DNA of 39,796 nucleotides from Candidatus Eiseniibacteriota bacterium (lineage in GTDB: Bacteria > Eisenbacteria > RBG-16-71-46 > SZUA-252), in contig QJVW01000086.1 of assembly GCA_003235575.1 (NCBI GenBank), forward strand, positions 1 through 39,796, given 5' to 3'. The notes under the pieces were generated by a model that worked only from the letters and a program-made list of their open reading frames with translations, was not told the DNA's origin and ran no database searches. The number at the start of each line of letters is the position of its first letter. Position 1 is the stretch's first letter. Positions 21,349 to 28,350 of this stretch are shown here, one piece after another. The translations under genes were made by a program, and so were the position numbers.

Positions 21349-21377
21349 TGGACCGAACCGCCGTGTGCGCCTACAAT
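21349..21377 (+). promoter_or_regulatory. Candidate promoter of korAB
   Basis: TGGACC (21349-21354), 17-nt spacer, TACAAT (21372-21377; 5 of 6 consensus). The transcript would start near 21384 and carry a ~60-nt leader with a hairpin and a Shine-Dalgarno site, unlike the leaderless genes nearby. Confidence 0.5.
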
Positions 21378-21381
21378 CCCA

Positions 21382-21399
21382 GGCTCGCTCCCGCGAGCC
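21382..21399 (+). other. Perfect hairpin at the predicted 5' end of korAB mRNA
   Basis: GGCTCGC, loop TCCC, GCGAGCC: a perfect 7-bp stem starting at the predicted transcription start. No T-run follows, so it is not a terminator. A 5'-end stabiliser or protein-binding site is possible. Confidence 0.4.
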
Positions 21400-21444
21400 G
21401 GGCCCGTGGCGGCCCTCGCGTTCTCTCACGAAGGGGATTCCAGC

Positions 21445-23256
21445 TTGAGCGCGCCGACGCACGTTCGAATCAACGACTGCAATCTGCATGTCGCGACGGT
21501 CAATGGGTCCGGAAGCCAGACCGCCAATGCGACCCTGTTGCGCGCGATCTTCCAGATGGGCGTCCCGGTATCGGGCAAGAATCTCTTCCCCTCGAACATC
21601 GCCGGCCTCCCCACGTGGTTCACGATCCGCGTCAACGAGCGAGGCCACCTGGCGCGCACGCGGACCAACGACGTGCTGGTCGCCATGAATCCGGAGACGG
21701 CGGCCGACGACATCGCCGCCATGGGGCCCGGGACCGTGACGGTGGTGAACGCCGGCATCCCGCTTCCCGAGCTCCCGTCGGACCGAACGGTCCACGTCGT
21801 GCCCTGCGGCAAGCTGGTCGAGCCGATCGTGCCGGACGCCAAGCTCAGGAAGCTGGTCGTGAACATGATCTACGTCGGCGTGGTCGCCCATCTCCTGGGC
21901 ATCGACGCCGAGGAAATCGACCGGGCGCTGGGAAGCCAGTTGGGGCGGAAACAGAAGGCATTGGAGTTGAACCGCGCCGCGGTGAACGCGGGCTTGGAGT
22001 ACGCACGCGAGCATCTGCCGCCCGCGCCGGTTCGAATCGAGCGCCGGAGCCTGACCGATGGCAAGATTCTGATCGAAGGGAACACCGCGGCCGCCCTCGG
22101 CGCCCTGTTCGGCGGCGTGACCTTCGTCTCGTGGTACCCGATCACCCCGTCCTCCAGCCTGGCCGAGGCTCTTCAGGGATACCTGGAGCGCTATCGCCGC
22201 GATCCGCAGACCGGCGAGGCGACGTACGCCATCCTGCAGGCCGAGGATGAAATCGCCGCCATCGGGATGGTGCTGGGCGCATCCTGGGCGGGCGCCCGGG
22301 CGATGACGGCGACGTCGGGCCCGGGGTTTTCCCTGATGACCGAGTTCATCGGCTACGCGTACTACGCCGAGATTCCGGCGGTGATCTGGGACATCCAGCG
22401 AATCGGGCCGAGCACGGGACTGCCGACGCGGACGTCGCAGGGCGATCTGCTGAGCGCGGCGTTCAGCTCGCATGGGGACACGAAGCACGTCCTGCTCTTT
22501 CCCGCCAGCGTGGAAGACTGCTACCAATACGGCATGCAGGCGTTCGATCTGGCGGAGCGCCTCCAAACGCCGGTTCTCGTGATGAGCGATCTCGACCTCG
22601 GCATGAACGTGTCCATGGCGGAACCCTTCGCCTACCCCGAGGAGCCGTGGGACCGAGGCAAGGTCTTGACCGACGAGGAACTGGATCGCGTGAAGACGTT
22701 CGAGCGCTACCGCGACGTCGATGGGGACGGAATCCCCTACCGGACCATCCCGGGACAACGCCACCCGGCCGCGGCCTATTTCACGCGCGGCTCCGGTCAC
22801 GACGAGCAGGCGCGATACACCGAATCGAGCGAAACCTACGCCCGCGTCATGGACCGACTCGCGCGCAAGCACGAGACGGCGCGACGCTTGGCGCCGGGGC
22901 CCGTCATCGATCGCGCGCCGCACGCCGCGGTGGGCCTCCTGTCGTTCGGCTCGACGGCGTGGGCCATGGACGAGGCGCGGGAACGGCTGCGGGAGGACGG
23001 CCTGGAGACGTCGCACCTGCTGTTGCGCGCCTATCCGTTCCATCCCGACGTGCGCGCGTTCCTGGCGTCCTGCGAGCGCGTCTACGTCGTCGAGCAGAAT
23101 CGCGACGCCCAGATGGCGGCGCTGCTGCGCATGGACATGCCGGACCTGGCGCCTCGCATCCGGTCGGTGCTGCACTACGACGGGCTGCCCATCGACGCGC
23201 GGAGCATCGTGGAGCGCGTCCTGCACGGGGAGCGCGAGGAGGTGGTGGCCCGATGA
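21445..23256 (+). CDS. korA: 2-oxoacid:ferredoxin oxidoreductase, fused gamma-alpha subunit (KorA-like)
   Basis: 603 aa from a TTG at 21445, chosen because AAGGGGA lies 7 nt upstream and the N-terminus then matches the gamma domain. The longer open frame upstream covers the promoter. Residues 1-~190 form the gamma domain (NGSGSQTANATLLRAIFQMG). From ~207 comes the alpha, pyrimidine-binding domain with EGNTAAALGALFGG, YPITPSSSLAE, QAEDEIAAIGMVLGASW and TSGPGFSLMTE. With KorB it oxidatively decarboxylates a 2-oxoacid (probably 2-oxoglutarate) to an acyl-CoA, reducing ferredoxin, or runs in reverse for carboxylation. The ATG of korB overlaps its TGA. Substrate (2-oxoglutarate, pyruvate or branched-chain) cannot be fixed from sequence alone. 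Confidence 0.93.
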   Translation: MSAPTHVRINDCNLHVATVNGSGSQTANATLLRAIFQMGVPVSGKNLFPSNIAGLPTWFTIRVNERGHLARTRTNDVLVAMNPETAADDIAAMGPGTVTVVNAGIPLPELPSDRTVHVVPCGKLVEPIVPDAKLRKLVVNMIYVGVVAHLLGIDAEEIDRALGSQLGRKQKALELNRAAVNAGLEYAREHLPPAPVRIERRSLTDGKILIEGNTAAALGALFGGVTFVSWYPITPSSSLAEALQGYLERYRRDPQTGEATYAILQAEDEIAAIGMVLGASWAGARAMTATSGPGFSLMTEFIGYAYYAEIPAVIWDIQRIGPSTGLPTRTSQGDLLSAAFSSHGDTKHVLLFPASVEDCYQYGMQAFDLAERLQTPVLVMSDLDLGMNVSMAEPFAYPEEPWDRGKVLTDEELDRVKTFERYRDVDGDGIPYRTIPGQRHPAAAYFTRGSGHDEQARYTESSETYARVMDRLARKHETARRLAPGPVIDRAPHAAVGLLSFGSTAWAMDEARERLREDGLETSHLLLRAYPFHPDVRAFLASCERVYVVEQNRDAQMAALLRMDMPDLAPRIRSVLHYDGLPIDARSIVERVLHGEREEVVAR

Positions 23257-24323
23257 GCACGCCCGCGAACAAGACGCCGTCCGCCGCGCCCGCCGCCAAC
23301 CGGGTCGGGCTGACGCTGGCGGACTACAAGGGCGCCCGGTCGACGCTGTGCCCCGGTTGCGGGCACGACGCCATCACGAACAGCATCATCAACGCGGCCT
23401 TCGAACTGGGCCTGGAACCGCACCGCCTGGCGAAGTTGTCGGGGATCGGTTGCTCGAGCAAGACGCCCGCGTACTTCATGCGCCGTTCCTTCGCGTTCAA
23501 TGCCGTGCACGGACGCATGCCGTCGATCGCCACGGGCGTCCACATCGCGAACCGGGATCTCCAGCTGCTGGGCATTTCCGGCGACGGCGACACGGCCTCC
23601 ATCGGCATCGGGCAGTTCACGCACCTCATCCGGCGCAATGTTCCGGTCGTCTACCTGATCGAGAACAACGGCGTGTACGGTCTGACCAAGGGGCAGTTCT
23701 CCGCGACGGCCGATTTCGGCACGAAGGCGAAGGTGGGGCGGACGAACGAATTGATGCCGATCGACCTCTGCGCGCTGGCGATCGAACTCGGTTGCGGGTT
23801 CGTGGCGCGGTCGTTCAGCGGCGATCCGAAGCAGCTTCGGCCGCTCCTGAAGGCGGCGCTGGCGCACCGCGGCACGTCCGTCGTGGACATCCTGTCCCCC
23901 TGCGTGACGTTCAACAACCACGAGGGTTCGACCAAGTCGTACGACCACGTGAAGGAGCACGACGCGCCGCTTCACGACGTGACGTTCATCCCGCCCCACG
24001 AGCCGATCACGGCCGACTACGAGCCGGGCGAAGTCCGCCAGGTGACCTTGTTCGACGGGTCGCGCGTCACCTTGAAGAAGCTGGAGGCCGACTATGATCC
24101 GCATGACGGCATGGCGGCGATGGTGACCCTGCGCCGCGCGCGCGAGGCGGGAACGTTCGTGACCGGGCTTCTCTACGTGAACGCGCAGAAGCCCGCGTTC
24201 GACCGCGAGGTCGGCATGGTCGAAGCGCCCCTCGCCTCGCTGCCGCTCGACCGGGTGCGCCCGCCGCGGCGCGTGCTGGAAGAGATCATGGAAGCGCACC
24301 GGAGCGGCGCGGCCCCGCGTTGA
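23253..24323 (+). CDS. korB: 2-oxoacid:ferredoxin oxidoreductase subunit beta (KorB-like)
   Basis: 356 aa. Start ATG overlaps the korA stop (ATGA), with GAGGAGG about 10 nt upstream. [4Fe-4S] ligands Cys33 and Cys36 (LCPGCGHD), Cys67 (GIGCSSKT) and Cys217 (SPCVTFNN). The thiamine diphosphate/Mg motif GDGD (~110-113) continues into IGIGQFTHLIRRNVPVVYL and ENNGVYGLTKGQ. This subunit holds the TPP and the iron-sulfur cluster that passes electrons to ferredoxin. The C-terminal 110 residues (HDGMAAMVTLRRAREAGTFVTGLLY) are typical of KorB. The gene ends 30 nt from the convergent HMA-like gene. Confidence 0.95.
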   Translation: MSTPANKTPSAAPAANRVGLTLADYKGARSTLCPGCGHDAITNSIINAAFELGLEPHRLAKLSGIGCSSKTPAYFMRRSFAFNAVHGRMPSIATGVHIANRDLQLLGISGDGDTASIGIGQFTHLIRRNVPVVYLIENNGVYGLTKGQFSATADFGTKAKVGRTNELMPIDLCALAIELGCGFVARSFSGDPKQLRPLLKAALAHRGTSVVDILSPCVTFNNHEGSTKSYDHVKEHDAPLHDVTFIPPHEPITADYEPGEVRQVTLFDGSRVTLKKLEADYDPHDGMAAMVTLRRAREAGTFVTGLLYVNAQKPAFDREVGMVEAPLASLPLDRVRPPRRVLEEIMEAHRSGAAPR

Positions 24324-24353
24324 TCGCGCGGGGCGACCCGGCCCCGAGCCTCC

Positions 24354-24674
24354 CTAGGAAGCCCGCCCGCGCAGCCGTTCGACGAGGCCCGCCACGAGCC
24401 GCCGCGCCCAGAAGGCCACGACCATCGACCGTACCGCGCGCGCCATCGCCGCCTCGGCCGGAGGGGGTCCGCTTGTCGTCAGGAGAAATCGGTCGGGACC
24501 GTCCGCGAAGGTGACGTCCGCAACGCCGGGGAGCGCGCGGAGCGCCGACGCGGCGCGGCGTACGCAGAGGGTGGAGCAGGCCAATCCCGTCACGCGCACC
24601 TCGGTGATCCCGTCGTCCCGACGACGAACCGAGGCGACTTCGGGGCGCTCGAAGATGTTCCGGAGCCCCGGCAC
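24354..24674 (-). CDS. HMA-like small protein with CxxxC motif
   Basis: 106 aa. Residues ~25-72 follow the heavy-metal-associated beta-alpha-beta pattern (VRVTGLACSTLC..., then ALRALPGVADVTF), but the usual GMTCxxC is GLACSTLC, with Cys33 and Cys37 spaced C-x3-C. A hydrophobic/basic helix (~85-103) at the C-terminus may bind membrane. The GTG start follows the rhomboid stop with no gap (TAGGTG), and GAGGAG at the end of the rhomboid gene serves as ribosome site, so translation is coupled. Possible roles are copper/zinc binding or a redox thiol pair. The assignment is by pattern only. Confidence 0.65.
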   Translation of the reverse strand: MPGLRNIFERPEVASVRRRDDGITEVRVTGLACSTLCVRRAASALRALPGVADVTFADGPDRFLLTTSGPPPAEAAMARAVRSMVVAFWARRLVAGLVERLRGRAS

Positions 24675-25424
24675 CTACTCCTCGTCGGGCTCTTCGTCCT
24701 CGCCGCGCGTGGTTCGGTAGTAGACGCTGAACTTCTTCCGGCGACGCTCCTGCTGGCGCTTGGCCCACCAGGCAGACGGCGATGGAAACCGGAATCCACG
24801 AAACGCGCCCCAATTGCGCAGGTAGAGCCAGCCGAAGATCATCCCCCCGAGGTGCGCCGCATGCGCAATGCCGCTGTGCGACATGTAAATGGTCGACCAG
24901 AACGCGATCAGCCCCATGATCAGGACAAGCCACTTCGCCTTGATCGGCAGAACGAAATACACATAGATCAGCTGATTGGGGAAGAGAATGCCGTAGGCCG
25001 CCAAAATCCCGAAAATCGCGCCCGAGGCGCCGACGATCGGAACGTACGAGTTCCACGAGACCAGGACCGAGCAGATCCCGGCGCCGATACCCGTGATGAA
25101 ATAGAAGCGCGCGAACCGCTCGCTGCCCCAATGTTCCTCCAGCGCGCTGCCAAACATCCAAAGCCCAAGCATGTTGAAGCCGATGTGGAACCAATTGAAG
25201 GTGGAGTGGAGGAACATGTACGTCACCATCTGCCACAGAAAGAAGTTGTGCGTCACGTCGTACGGCGTGAGTCCGAAGATTTGCTCGAGTCGGGTCTGCG
25301 CCATGCTCGCCGCCAGGAGCTGGAACGTAAAGGTCCCCACGTTGGCGATGAGCAGCGCCTTCACGACCGGCGTCATCGATCCGCCGAACATCGACGCGCG
25401 GGGCTGGCTCCAGGTCGGTCTCAT
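24675..25424 (-). CDS. Rhomboid-family intramembrane serine protease
   Basis: 249 aa, six or more membrane helices. Catalytic Ser134 in GASGAIFG and His191 in AHAAHLGG form the rhomboid dyad. His80 and Asn84 in the HSTFNWFHIGFN helix match the conserved oxyanion region. The start ATG overlaps the stop of the GlmU-like gene (ATGA), with GGGGGGTG about 6 nt upstream; the frame extends further but into that gene. The charged C-terminal tail (RRRKKFSVYY..., then acidic) is cytosolic. It cleaves membrane proteins within or near the bilayer. The substrate is unknown. Confidence 0.94.
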   Translation of the reverse strand: MRPTWSQPRASMFGGSMTPVVKALLIANVGTFTFQLLAASMAQTRLEQIFGLTPYDVTHNFFLWQMVTYMFLHSTFNWFHIGFNMLGLWMFGSALEEHWGSERFARFYFITGIGAGICSVLVSWNSYVPIVGASGAIFGILAAYGILFPNQLIYVYFVLPIKAKWLVLIMGLIAFWSTIYMSHSGIAHAAHLGGMIFGWLYLRNWGAFRGFRFPSPSAWWAKRQQERRRKKFSVYYRTTRGEDEEPDEE

Positions 25425-26728
25425 CGCGCACCCCCCGTTCCCGGGACCGGGGCGCCGGCGGCTCCCAGGTACGCATCCCGGTCGTCCTGCGTATCGTCGA
25501 AGGCCTGACGGATCAGCGAGTCGAACTCGACGCGCAACTCGGCCTGCCGGCGTTCCATGGCGCGTGCGGCGGTTTCGATCATCGCGTCGATGCGGTGCTC
25601 GCCCTGCGCCTCGGGCGTGCCCCAGACGAACGACGGGACGTAGGCCGGTTGCAGCGAGGTGCCGTAGAGGTTGCACCCCACGCCGATCACGCATCCCGTC
25701 GGCAGGGTGGCGCCGATGCCGGTCTTCGTGAAGTCGCCGATCACCGAACCGAGGAGCCGCTGCCCGCTGTCCACGCCCTCCTTCGCCTTCCACGTCCGCG
25801 CGGTGCGATAGAAGCGGACGTTCGAGTAGTTGTTCTTCAGGTCGCTCGTGATCGTGCCCGCGCCCAGGTTCACCCATTCTCCGACGAACGAGTGTCCGAG
25901 GAACCCGTCATGCTGCTTGTTGGCGAAACCTTGGAAGATCGTCGCCTCCACTTCGCCCCCCACGCGGCAGACCGGGCCGAGGACCGTCCCCGCGCGGATC
26001 TGAGCGCCCGCTTTCACGCGCGAGCGCTCCCCGATCACGGCCGGGCCCTCGACGTAGGCGAGCGGCTCGACGACGGCGTTCTCTTGGATCAGCACCGGCC
26101 CGCCCTCGGCGTTCACGACGGCGCCGGGCATGACCCGCGCCCCGCGCGCCACGTGCAGGGCTTCGGGCTGGAGCACGTGCGCGCCCGTTTCGATCGTTCC
26201 CCGCACGGTTCCCGCCTGGAAGGCGTAGCGGAAGTCCTGGACGATCTGGCGCGGGCTCCAGCGGATCAAATCGGCCGCGGAGTCCGCCAGAAACGCGTTC
26301 ACCTCGGCGGGATAGCGAAGGTCCTGAAAGGCCGTTTCGGGCTCACCCGCGCGGAGATGGCGCGCGACGTGCTCGACCCGAGCGCCCGCCACCTTCGCGG
26401 CGAAAAGCGTTCCCTGGGAGAGGAACGACGCTTCGCTGGGCGAGGCGGCCAGAAAGTGAAGCATCTCGTCGTCGGTCATGCAGAGACGGCCGTTCAGGAA
26501 CAGCGTCTCCTCCGCCGGCGGATCCCCGATCCGCGCGGTCGGGTAGACGTGCCGCGTCCACTCCTCGAGCTCCGGACGGACCATGAGCGTCAGGGACGCA
26601 TCCGGGAACGCGCGCACCAGTTTCTCGACCAGCGTGAAGGCGCCGCATCGAAGGCCGAACACGGGCCGCAGCAGCGCGAGCGGGCCGAACGCGCGCACGG
26701 CGGGGTCCTCGTAGAGACATAGATTCAT
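25421..26728 (-). CDS. GlmU-family putative sugar nucleotidyltransferase with left-handed beta-helix
   Basis: 435 aa. The N-terminus (NLCLYEDPAVRAFGPLALLRP...) matches the family annotated as GlmU-like putative sugar nucleotidyltransferase in FCB bacteria and lacks the canonical GxGTRM nucleotide loop of true GlmU. Residues ~185-390 are hexapeptide repeats of a left-handed beta-helix (VMPGAVVNAEGG, VIGERSRVKAGAQI, GEWVNLGAGTITSDLKNNY), the acyl/acetyltransferase half of GlmU. A role in UDP-N-acetylhexosamine or other sugar-nucleotide synthesis is likely. No Shine-Dalgarno site; promoter 26735-26763 ends 6 nt before the ATG. First gene of the rhomboid-HMA operon, divergent from the 5'-nucleotidase gene. 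Confidence 0.87.
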   Translation of the reverse strand: MNLCLYEDPAVRAFGPLALLRPVFGLRCGAFTLVEKLVRAFPDASLTLMVRPELEEWTRHVYPTARIGDPPAEETLFLNGRLCMTDDEMLHFLAASPSEASFLSQGTLFAAKVAGARVEHVARHLRAGEPETAFQDLRYPAEVNAFLADSAADLIRWSPRQIVQDFRYAFQAGTVRGTIETGAHVLQPEALHVARGARVMPGAVVNAEGGPVLIQENAVVEPLAYVEGPAVIGERSRVKAGAQIRAGTVLGPVCRVGGEVEATIFQGFANKQHDGFLGHSFVGEWVNLGAGTITSDLKNNYSNVRFYRTARTWKAKEGVDSGQRLLGSVIGDFTKTGIGATLPTGCVIGVGCNLYGTSLQPAYVPSFVWGTPEAQGEHRIDAMIETAARAMERRQAELRVEFDSLIRQAFDDTQDDRDAYLGAAGAPVPGTGGAR

Positions 26729-26734
26729 CCGGCG

Positions 26735-26763
26735 AGCGTAGAGGCGCGCCCTCCACGCGTCAA
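26735..26763 (-). promoter_or_regulatory. Promoter of the GlmU-like operon, leaderless geometry
   Basis: Minus-strand TTGACG (26758-26763), 17-nt spacer, TACGCT (26735-26740), then exactly 6 nt to the ATG at 26728. Same hexamer, spacer and start distance as the PBP promoter. Confidence 0.55.
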
Positions 26764-26769
26764 GTGAGG

Positions 26770-26775
26770 TACAAT
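26770..26775 (+). promoter_or_regulatory. -10 element of the 5'-nucleotidase gene, leaderless geometry
   Basis: TACAAT (5 of 6 consensus) ends 6 nt before the ATG at 26782. No -35 at 16-18 nt and no Shine-Dalgarno site. It lies 6 nt from the -35 box of the divergent promoter. Confidence 0.5.
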
Positions 26776-26781
26776 GCCGCC

Positions 26782-28323
26782 ATGAACGATCCGGAGACGG
26801 TTCGCGGTCCGAGCGCGCCGCGCGCGGGCCGCGGCACGCCGAACGGCACGACGACGACGAGCGAGCCCTCCGCCCGCGCGCTCCGGTACCGGGAGCATCG
26901 GGTGCCGCGGCGCCACCGCGTGTTCGTGAATCGAAATCTGCGCATGAGCCGCATTCGCGCGATCGGGTTCGATCTCGACCACACGCTGGCGCACTACGAT
27001 CCCCTGGCCGTCGAGCAGCTCGCCTTCGACCTCACCAAGCGCAAGCTGGTCGAGGTCAAGGGCTATCCACGCGAGATCCTCGCGTTCGAATACGATCCCC
27101 AGTTCGTCATTCGCGGCCTGGTCGTCGACAAGAAGCGCGGCAACCTGCTGAAGATGGACTACTTCAATTTCGTCTCGCGCGGCATGCACGGACTCTCCCC
27201 GCTTCGCTCGGAGGACCGGCGTCGCGCCTATCGGACCTCGCGCATCCGCGTGGGCCACGAGAACTACGTCTCGGTCGATACGCTCTTCCACCTTCCCGAG
27301 GTTCACCTCTACGCCACCCTCATCGATCTCCTGGAGAAGGGCGGCAAGAAGGGCTCCGTCGACTACGAGTCGGTCTACGCGGACGTCCGGGAGATGATCG
27401 ACGAGGCGCATCGCGACGGCAGTCTCAAATCGGTCATCACCAGCGATCTCGATCGCTACATCCGCTTCGATCCCGAACTGCGCATCGTGCTGGAGGAGTT
27501 TCGCCGATCCGGCAAGAAGGTGTTTCTCCTCACGAACAGCGAATGGGCGTACACGGACAAGCTGCTCCAGCACCTCCTGCAGCGGGGCCGCCGCGCACCG
27601 GAGCACTGGTCGGAGATGTTCAGCGCCGTGATCGTGGAGGCGGGAAAACCCGCGTTCTTCAGCGAGACCGGCGCGCCGGAGCCGATCGCGGAGCTGCGGG
27701 GACGCTCGCTTTCCTGCGTGACGGGCCGGGGCGGAGGCGGGCCGCACTTGGAGCGCATTCTCGGCGTCTCCGGCGACCGCATCCTCTACTTCGGGGACCA
27801 TACGTACGGCGACATCCTGCAATCGAAGCGATCCCTGGGATGGCGCACGGCCATGCTGGTCCCGGAGCTCGACCGCGAGATCCAGGTGACCCAGGAACAC
27901 GCGAAGGATTTCGATCGGCTGGGCAAGCTGTCGTCGGAGCGCCACCATACGGAGATCGACAAGGCGGCGATCGAACGGGAGTTGCGGCGACTGACGGCGG
28001 TGCTGGAGGAGGGCGACACGACGGACCCCGCGAAGCGCCAGGAGATCGCGGCGAGGATGGCGGAAATCCCGCTCCAGATCGCCGCGCTGGAGGCGCGCCT
28101 GACGGAGCTGGCGGGCGAGATCGAGAGCCTGCAGGTGAAGATCGACCGCGCGTACAACCCCCGCTGGGGCTCCCTGTTTCGCGAGGGCAACGAGTCGAGC
28201 CGGTTCGGACACCAGCTGAAGGACTTCGCCTGCGTGTACACCAGCCGTGTGTCGAACTTTCTACACTACCCCTGGTCCTACTACTTCCAGTCCCCCGTCG
28301 GGTACATGCCGCACGACATCTAG
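26782..28323 (+). CDS. HAD-IG family 5'-nucleotidase (cN-II-like)
   Basis: 513 aa. HAD motif I is FDLDHTLA with Asp64 (nucleophile) and Asp66. The preceding RVFVNRNLRMSRIRAIG is the usual lead-in of the HAD-IG purine 5'-nucleotidase family, which excludes a start at the internal Met55. Motif II lies in FLLTNSEW. Motif III/IV is ILYFGDHTYGDILQSKR near residue 340. A long alpha-helical, coiled-coil-prone segment (~385-460) precedes a C-terminal FACVYTSRVSNFL. Expected to dephosphorylate purine nucleoside monophosphates in the cytoplasm. A GTG at 26764 is in frame but lies upstream of the -10 box, so the ATG at 26782 is preferred. The first ~30 residues are low-complexity. Confidence 0.9.
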   Translation: MNDPETVRGPSAPRAGRGTPNGTTTTSEPSARALRYREHRVPRRHRVFVNRNLRMSRIRAIGFDLDHTLAHYDPLAVEQLAFDLTKRKLVEVKGYPREILAFEYDPQFVIRGLVVDKKRGNLLKMDYFNFVSRGMHGLSPLRSEDRRRAYRTSRIRVGHENYVSVDTLFHLPEVHLYATLIDLLEKGGKKGSVDYESVYADVREMIDEAHRDGSLKSVITSDLDRYIRFDPELRIVLEEFRRSGKKVFLLTNSEWAYTDKLLQHLLQRGRRAPEHWSEMFSAVIVEAGKPAFFSETGAPEPIAELRGRSLSCVTGRGGGGPHLERILGVSGDRILYFGDHTYGDILQSKRSLGWRTAMLVPELDREIQVTQEHAKDFDRLGKLSSERHHTEIDKAAIERELRRLTAVLEEGDTTDPAKRQEIAARMAEIPLQIAALEARLTELAGEIESLQVKIDRAYNPRWGSLFREGNESSRFGHQLKDFACVYTSRVSNFLHYPWSYYFQSPVGYMPHDI

Positions 28324-28350
28324 CGGGGGCCCTGCGCCGCGCGCGCCCGG

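Noticed and set aside
25421-26728. True bifunctional GlmU
   Set aside because: The N-terminal GxGTRM uridylyltransferase loop is absent. Only the beta-helix half is clear.
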